From positions 1-10,200 of the forward strand of contig JAKSRN010000050.1 of the NCBI GenBank assembly GCA_024403585.1: 10,200 nt of DNA. Reading direction: 5' to 3'. Positions 6,747 to 10,200 of the stretch are shown piece after piece. The notes beneath the pieces were generated by a model that saw only the letters and a list, made by a program, of their open reading frames with translations, did not search any database and was not told where the DNA came from. Each line of letters begins with the position of its first letter. The stretch's first letter is position 1. The translations under genes were made by a program, and so were the position numbers. This stretch comes from Lachnospiraceae bacterium (GTDB lineage: Bacteria; Bacillota; Clostridia; Lachnospirales; Lachnospiraceae).

Positions 6747-6839
6747 GTTTATTTTCTTAGTAACCATTGTCATAAACAAACGTCTGTAGAGTAAAGATCC
6801 GAATTCCCCTGCCCCCTTCCTACGTCTTCACGCCCTTGT

Positions 6840-6862
6840 GGAAAGGAATGAGGAAAGGAATG
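6840..6862. repeat. 12-nt tandem direct repeat in divergent intergenic region
   Basis: GGAAAGGAATG occurs at 6840-6850 and again at 6852-6862, separated by a single A. It lies between the divergent ilvE and DUF1292 promoters, just upstream of the latter. No function can be assigned; a paired protein-binding site or simple slippage duplication are both possible. Confidence 0.55.
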
Positions 6863-6877
6863 CATGTCGTGTTCAGG

Positions 6878-6906
6878 TTGCGAAAATCGCTGATTTCTGT
6901 TACACT
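6878..6906 (+). promoter_or_regulatory. Probable promoter of the DUF1292 gene
   Basis: TTGCGA (6878-6883) is followed after exactly 17 bases by TACACT (6901-6906), with TGT just before the -10 as an extended element. The expected start near 6913 leaves a leader of about 57 bases. A six-base-pair hairpin, TGCAGT (6916-6921) with ACTGCA (6928-6933), falls at the very 5' end of that leader and may stabilise the mRNA. Confidence 0.5.
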
Positions 6907-6969
6907 ATTACAAATTGCAGTTAGCATACTGCAGAAATCCTGATTAACAGAAAGTTGAGGAATAGAAAC

Positions 6970-7356
6970 ATGAGCGAATTCAATAACCAGTCCGCAGGAT
7001 GCACCAGCGATTGCAGCACCTGTACAAGCGGATGTGAGTCCTCCGGAATCACCGCTGACAGCCCAACAGTAACCCTTACACTGGATGATGACACAGAAGT
7101 TACCTGTGCAGTACTGAATATCTTTGCAGTCAATACCAACGAGTACATTGCCCTTCTTCCACTGGATGAGAACGGCCAGAGTGCTACAGGTGAAGTTTAC
7201 CTGTATCGTTACCTGAAGAGCGATAACGGCGATCCTGCACTTGATAACATCGAGGATGATGATGAGTACATGGAGGCAGCTAATGCATTCAATTCTCTGA
7301 TGGAGAAGCTGAACTTCGAAGAGAATCCACTGGATGGAATCGTTGAAGGCGAGTAA
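6970..7356 (+). CDS. DUF1292 domain protein with N-terminal Cys cluster
   Basis: A 128-residue, strongly acidic, cytoplasmic protein and the only plus-strand gene here. Residues about 33-82 and on to 112 match the DUF1292 (YrzB-type) pattern: VTLTLDDDTEVTC, IFAVNTNEYIALLPLD, GEVYLYRYL, followed by an acidic stretch and an EAANAFNSLME helix. The family has no established biochemical role that I know of. Ahead of the domain sits a Ser/Thr/Cys-rich head with C11, C15, C18 and C22, spaced C-x3-C-x2-C-x3-C, suited to binding a metal or Fe-S cluster (inference). The start is the ATG at 6970, with TGAGG 9 bases upstream; an in-frame TTG at 6955 overlaps that ribosome-binding site and is less likely. 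It is transcribed alone, away from ilvE and towards dut, and ends at a strong bidirectional terminator. Confidence 0.88.
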   Translation: MSEFNNQSAGCTSDCSTCTSGCESSGITADSPTVTLTLDDDTEVTCAVLNIFAVNTNEYIALLPLDENGQSATGEVYLYRYLKSDNGDPALDNIEDDDEYMEAANAFNSLMEKLNFEENPLDGIVEGE

Positions 7357-7400
7357 TCCAAGGGGATCTTAAACAAACAATCAAAGAGAGTAACATTGCG

Positions 7401-7430
7401 AAAAACGGACAGCTTCAACTGTCCGTTTTT
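7401..7430. terminator. Bidirectional intrinsic terminator
   Basis: AAAAACGGACAG (7401-7412) pairs perfectly with CTGTCCGTTTTT (7419-7430) around the six-base loop CTTCAA. The T tract serves the plus strand (DUF1292 gene), and the A tract on the other side gives a T tract for the minus strand (dut). It sits between the two convergent genes. Confidence 0.93.
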
Positions 7431-7499
7431 TGATATCGTTCCTTATCTTCCAGTCAATCACGATCTTCCAAGAGATTCAGGTAATCCAAAGAACACTTC

Positions 7500-7931
7500 T
7501 TACTTTGTTCCCGTACTTCCAAATCCGCCTCTGTCGCTTCCGTCCAGCGCTCCTTCTACAAACTGAATCACCGGCTGGTGCTTCATAATACGGAACTGGC
7601 AGATTCTCTCATTCTTCTGGATCTTTGTATCACGAATCGCATATACCGGCATTCTCCACCAGTCATTCGGTCCGCAGTAAGATTCATCAATGACGCCCAT
7701 ATGGTTGGTCTGGATAATACCGAAGTTTTTGAAAGTACTGCTTCTTGGTACGATATGTGCCTCGTAGCCTTCCGGAAGCTGCATAGCGATACCCAGATGG
7801 ATGAGTTTGAACTCTCCTGCTTTCAGCTCCACATCTTCAGCAGCACGCAGGTCGATCCAGTCGGATTTTCCATCGATGTATCTCAGTCTTTCAATTTCAT
7901 CGTTTAAATATTGAATACGGATTGTTTCCAT
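7500..7931 (-). CDS. dut: dUTP diphosphatase (trimeric dUTPase)
   Basis: Hydrolyses dUTP to dUMP and pyrophosphate, limiting uracil in DNA and supplying dUMP for thymidylate synthesis. The product is 143 residues, normal for homotrimeric dUTPases. The five motifs appear in order: SDWIDLRA (23-30), PRSSTFKNFG (62-71), GVIDESYCG (79-87) with the catalytic-type Asp82 and Tyr85, ERICQFRI (108-115), and the glycine-rich C-terminal arm RGGFGSTG (134-141) that closes over the substrate. The insertion GPNDWW after motif III resembles clostridial and phage dUTPases rather than the E. coli form. The start is the ATG at 7931, with GGAGG 8 bases upstream; an in-frame extension to 7967 runs into the upstream terminator and is unlikely. 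It lies downstream of pnp on the same strand, behind two hairpins and with no clear promoter of its own. Its end is shared with the bidirectional terminator. Confidence 0.94.
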   Translation of the reverse strand: METIRIQYLNDEIERLRYIDGKSDWIDLRAAEDVELKAGEFKLIHLGIAMQLPEGYEAHIVPRSSTFKNFGIIQTNHMGVIDESYCGPNDWWRMPVYAIRDTKIQKNERICQFRIMKHQPVIQFVEGALDGSDRGGFGSTGTK

Positions 7932-7956
7932 TCTTCTTTCCTCCCGCCTGTAAAGC

Positions 7957-8010
7957 AGAAAAGACACCAGCCGGTCTGCATTTCCGGCAGATCTGACCGA
8001 TGTCTTTTCT
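7957..8010 (-). terminator. Intrinsic terminator of pnp, just upstream of dut
   Basis: AGAAAAGACA (7957-7966) pairs with TGTCTTTTCT (8001-8010), a perfect ten-base stem, with inner pairing such as TCTGC (7975-7979) with GCAGA (7987-7991). On the minus strand the 3' arm ends TGTCTTTTCT, giving a T-rich end. It lies 40 bases after the pnp stop and ends about 10 bases before the dut ribosome-binding site. Confidence 0.75.
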
Positions 8011-8016
8011 TATAGG

Positions 8017-8038
8017 ATCAGAGAACTATTTCTCTGAT
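8017..8038 (-). other. Nine-base-pair hairpin directly after pnp
   Basis: ATCAGAGAA (8017-8025) pairs perfectly with TTCTCTGAT (8030-8038) around a four-base loop. There is no T tract after it, so it is not a terminator by itself. It could protect the pnp mRNA 3' end from exonucleases or be a processing site; this is inference. Confidence 0.5.
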
Positions 8039-8049
8039 TGTTTCATTAC

Positions 8050-10179
8050 TTAAGCCTTTGGGCAATCTTTGATAGAGAAGCTGATTCTTCCCATCTTATC
8101 TTTTCCAAGACATACAACTCTTACAACATCGCCCAGTGTCAGAACATCCTCAACATGGTTGATTCTCTCTTTAGCGATCTTGGAGATGTGAACCATTCCC
8201 TCTTTGCCTGGAGCGAACTCGATGAATGCACCGAACTCTTTGATGCTTACAACTTTACCTGTGAAGATCTGGCCCTCTTTGAACTCAGTTGTAATGATGT
8301 TGATGTAGTTGATTGCTTTGTCCATCATAGCCTGATCTGTACCACATACGGATACTGCACCTGTATCGTCGATATCGATCTTAACGCCGGTCTCGTCGAT
8401 GATTGCATTGATTGTTTTACCTCTCTGGCCAACAACATCACCGATCTTCTCTGGGTTGATCTGGATCTGAACGATCTTTGGAGCGTAAGCGTTAACAGTT
8501 GTACGTGGAGCTGGGATGCATTTCTCAAGAACCTCTGTCAGGATGTACTCACGAGCGTCTTTACAACGAGCGATTGCTTCCTCAACGATGTTTCTTGTCA
8601 GACCGTGGATCTTAATATCCATCTGGATTGCTGTGATACCCTCATGTGTACCAGCTACCTTGAAGTCCATATCTCCGAAGAAGTCCTCAAGACCCTGGAT
8701 ATCTGTAAGTACAAGATACTCATCATCTGTAGCGCCTGTTACCAGACCACAGGAGATACCAGCTACATGAGCTTTGATCGGAACACCTGCTGCCATAAGA
8801 GACATAGAGGAAGAACATACAGAAGCCTGTGATGTAGATCCGTTAGACTCAAATGTCTCAGATACAGTACGGATTGCGTATGGGAACTCTGCCTCACTTG
8901 GAAGAACAGGAACAAGGGCACGCTCAGCAAGAGCACCATGTCCGATCTCACGACGTCCCGGTCCTCTGGATGGTTTTGTCTCACCTACAGAGTAGCTTGG
9001 GAAGTTGTAGTGATGCATGTAACGTTTCTTAGTCTCGTTCTCATCAAGACCATCCAGTCTCTGAGACTCAGACAGTGGAGCCAGTGTACAAACGTTGCAG
9101 ATCTGAGTCTGTCCACGTGTGAACATAGCAGAACCATGAACTCTAGGGATCAGGTCAACCTCAGCGCCCAGAGGACGAATCTGGTTTACTTTACGTCCGT
9201 CAGGACGTTTCTGATCAACAAGGATCATCTTACGAACTGTCTTCTTCTGGTACTGGTAGATAGCCTCACCAAGAACAGCCAGCCACTCCTCTTTCTCTGC
9301 AAATGCTTCCTCAAGTTTTGCAGTGATCTCACGGATGTTAGCCTCTCTTACCTGTTTCTCATCTGTGAATACAGCTACTTCCATCTCAGCAGGAGGAACG
9401 ATCTCTTTGATTGCTGCGAAGAGCTCCTCTGGAATAGCGCAGCTCTCGTATGCGTGTTTCTCTTTACCACACTCAGCTACGATTGTATCGATGAATTTGA
9501 TGATCTCGCCGTTTACCTGATGTGCCAGATAGATAGCCTCGATCATTTTGTCCTCTTTTACCTCGTTAGCACCAGCCTCGATCATGATTACTTTCTCACG
9601 AGTAGATGCAACAGTCAGTTTCAGATCAGATACAGCGTTCTGTGCCAGAGTTGGGTTAACGATGAGCTCGCCATCGATCATACCGATCTGTGTTGCTGCA
9701 CATGGACCATCAAATGGGATATCAGAGATACATGTTGCAATGGAGGATCCAAGCATGGCTACAACCTCTGGGTTGCAGTCTGGATCTACTGCCATAACCA
9801 TGTTGTTCAGTGTTACGTCATTTCTGTAATCTTTTGGGAACAGAGGACGCATAGGACGGTCAATTACACGGGATGTCAGGATTGCATGCTCTGTTGCTTT
9901 TCCCTCTCTCTTGTTGAATCCGCCTGGGATTTTTCCAACTGCGTACTGTTTCTCCTCATACTCTACAGACAGAGGGAAGAAATCAATACCGTCTCTTGGT
10001 TTATCAGATGCTGTTGCGGTACAAAGAAGTGTTGTATCGCCGTAGTGCATGAATGCACATCCGTTTGCCTGTTTTCCAACACGACCTACATCTACTGTCA
10101 GTTTTCTTCCAGCCAGGTCCATGGAAAAGCTTTTATAGCTTGCGTCCATTGGGGTAGAAAATGTTTTCATTACTTCCAT
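8050..10179 (-). CDS. pnp: Polyribonucleotide nucleotidyltransferase (PNPase)
   Basis: Phosphorolytic 3'-to-5' exoribonuclease that degrades RNA to nucleoside diphosphates and can add tails in reverse; it acts as a cytoplasmic homotrimer in mRNA decay. The product is 709 residues, normal for the family. Domains in order: first RNase PH domain (about 14-150), helical linker domain (about 240-315), second RNase PH domain (about 325-545), KH domain (about 565-625) with the GxxG loop GQRG at 584-587, and S1 domain (about 634-705, GQIFTGKVVSIKEFGAF). The catalytic block DFFGDMDFK at 499-507 holds D499, D505 and K507, equivalent by alignment to E. coli D486, D492 and K494. Phosphate-site residues appear in SNGSTSQASVCSSS (445-458). 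The start ATG has AGGAG 7 bases upstream. The promoter lies beyond the right edge. Codon use is strongly biased, as in ilvE. Many bacteria place rpsO before pnp; that cannot be seen here. Confidence 0.98.
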   Translation of the reverse strand: MEVMKTFSTPMDASYKSFSMDLAGRKLTVDVGRVGKQANGCAFMHYGDTTLLCTATASDKPRDGIDFFPLSVEYEEKQYAVGKIPGGFNKREGKATEHAILTSRVIDRPMRPLFPKDYRNDVTLNNMVMAVDPDCNPEVVAMLGSSIATCISDIPFDGPCAATQIGMIDGELIVNPTLAQNAVSDLKLTVASTREKVIMIEAGANEVKEDKMIEAIYLAHQVNGEIIKFIDTIVAECGKEKHAYESCAIPEELFAAIKEIVPPAEMEVAVFTDEKQVREANIREITAKLEEAFAEKEEWLAVLGEAIYQYQKKTVRKMILVDQKRPDGRKVNQIRPLGAEVDLIPRVHGSAMFTRGQTQICNVCTLAPLSESQRLDGLDENETKKRYMHHYNFPSYSVGETKPSRGPGRREIGHGALAERALVPVLPSEAEFPYAIRTVSETFESNGSTSQASVCSSSMSLMAAGVPIKAHVAGISCGLVTGATDDEYLVLTDIQGLEDFFGDMDFKVAGTHEGITAIQMDIKIHGLTRNIVEEAIARCKDAREYILTEVLEKCIPAPRTTVNAYAPKIVQIQINPEKIGDVVGQRGKTINAIIDETGVKIDIDDTGAVSVCGTDQAMMDKAINYINIITTEFKEGQIFTGKVVSIKEFGAFIEFAPGKEGMVHISKIAKERINHVEDVLTLGDVVRVVCLGKDKMGRISFSIKDCPKA

Positions 10180-10200
10180 TTTAATTCTCCTATTCTACTT

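Noticed and set aside
6729..6773. Possible 14-codon leader peptide (ATG at 6773, minus strand) before ilvE
   Set aside because: It has only scattered Leu, Ile and Val codons, no ribosome-binding site of note, no following terminator/antiterminator pair, and it overlaps the likely ilvE promoter.
6720..6969. T-box or other amino-acid riboswitch upstream of ilvE
   Set aside because: I see no T-box sequence, no specifier-loop layout and no terminator hairpin with a T tract on the ilvE strand here. The likely leader is under 40 bases.
8038..8832. 264-codon open frame on the plus strand opposite the 3' part of pnp
   Set aside because: In register with pnp and explained by pnp codon bias. It starts within the downstream hairpin region.

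Overview
The window is a compact stretch of bacterial chromosome with about 46% GC by eye. It carries eight protein genes, seven on the minus strand and one on the plus strand, and I saw no tRNA, rRNA, CRISPR array, insertion sequence or prophage. The gene set and protein styles suggest a gut-type Lachnospiraceae member (Clostridia, Bacillota): a DUF5662 protein, a Cys-headed DUF1292 protein, a short Orn/Lys/Arg-decarboxylase and a clostridial-style dUTPase. This taxonomic call rests on recalled protein style, not on a search.

Layout, left to right. (1) 1-1244 (-): aspartate kinase, its C-terminus cut by the window edge, with its own promoter at 1319-1347. (2) 1370-5471 (-): a probable three-gene transcription unit, read in the order PLP-dependent Orn/Lys/Arg decarboxylase (3981-5471), GlgX/isoamylase-like GH13 protein (1954-3912), DUF5662 protein (1370-1927), with gaps of only 68 and 26 bases. 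(3) 5472-5642: a dense control region holding an inverted repeat, a strong promoter, a terminator that overlaps the promoter's expected start site, and a hairpin that shows the Shine-Dalgarno sequence in its loop. (4) 5643-6674 (-): ilvE, branched-chain aminotransferase. (5) 6675-6969: divergent intergenic region with promoters for both sides and a 12-nt tandem repeat. (6) 6970-7356 (+): small acidic DUF1292 protein with an N-terminal cysteine cluster. (7) 7401-7430: bidirectional terminator between convergent genes. (8) 7500-7931 (-) dut and 8050-10179 (-) pnp, separated by two strong hairpins.

Functionally the window mixes amino-acid metabolism (aspartate kinase at the head of the Lys/Thr/Met pathway, IlvE at the end of the Val/Leu/Ile pathway), polyamine or amino-acid decarboxylation, nucleotide hygiene (Dut) and RNA turnover (PNPase). 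These look like separate transcription units rather than one pathway.

The most unusual item is the GH13 protein. It keeps the overall GlgX/isoamylase scaffold and several very conserved family blocks, but the catalytic nucleophile Asp and the acid/base Glu are replaced, region I has lost its Asn-His, and the usual domain-B segment is missing. It reads as an intact, well-kept pseudoenzyme placed between a decarboxylase and a DUF5662 protein. The second is the control region before the decarboxylase, where a promoter is placed so that its own transcript should lack most of the 5' arm of the overlapping terminator, while read-through from ilvE would carry the whole hairpin.
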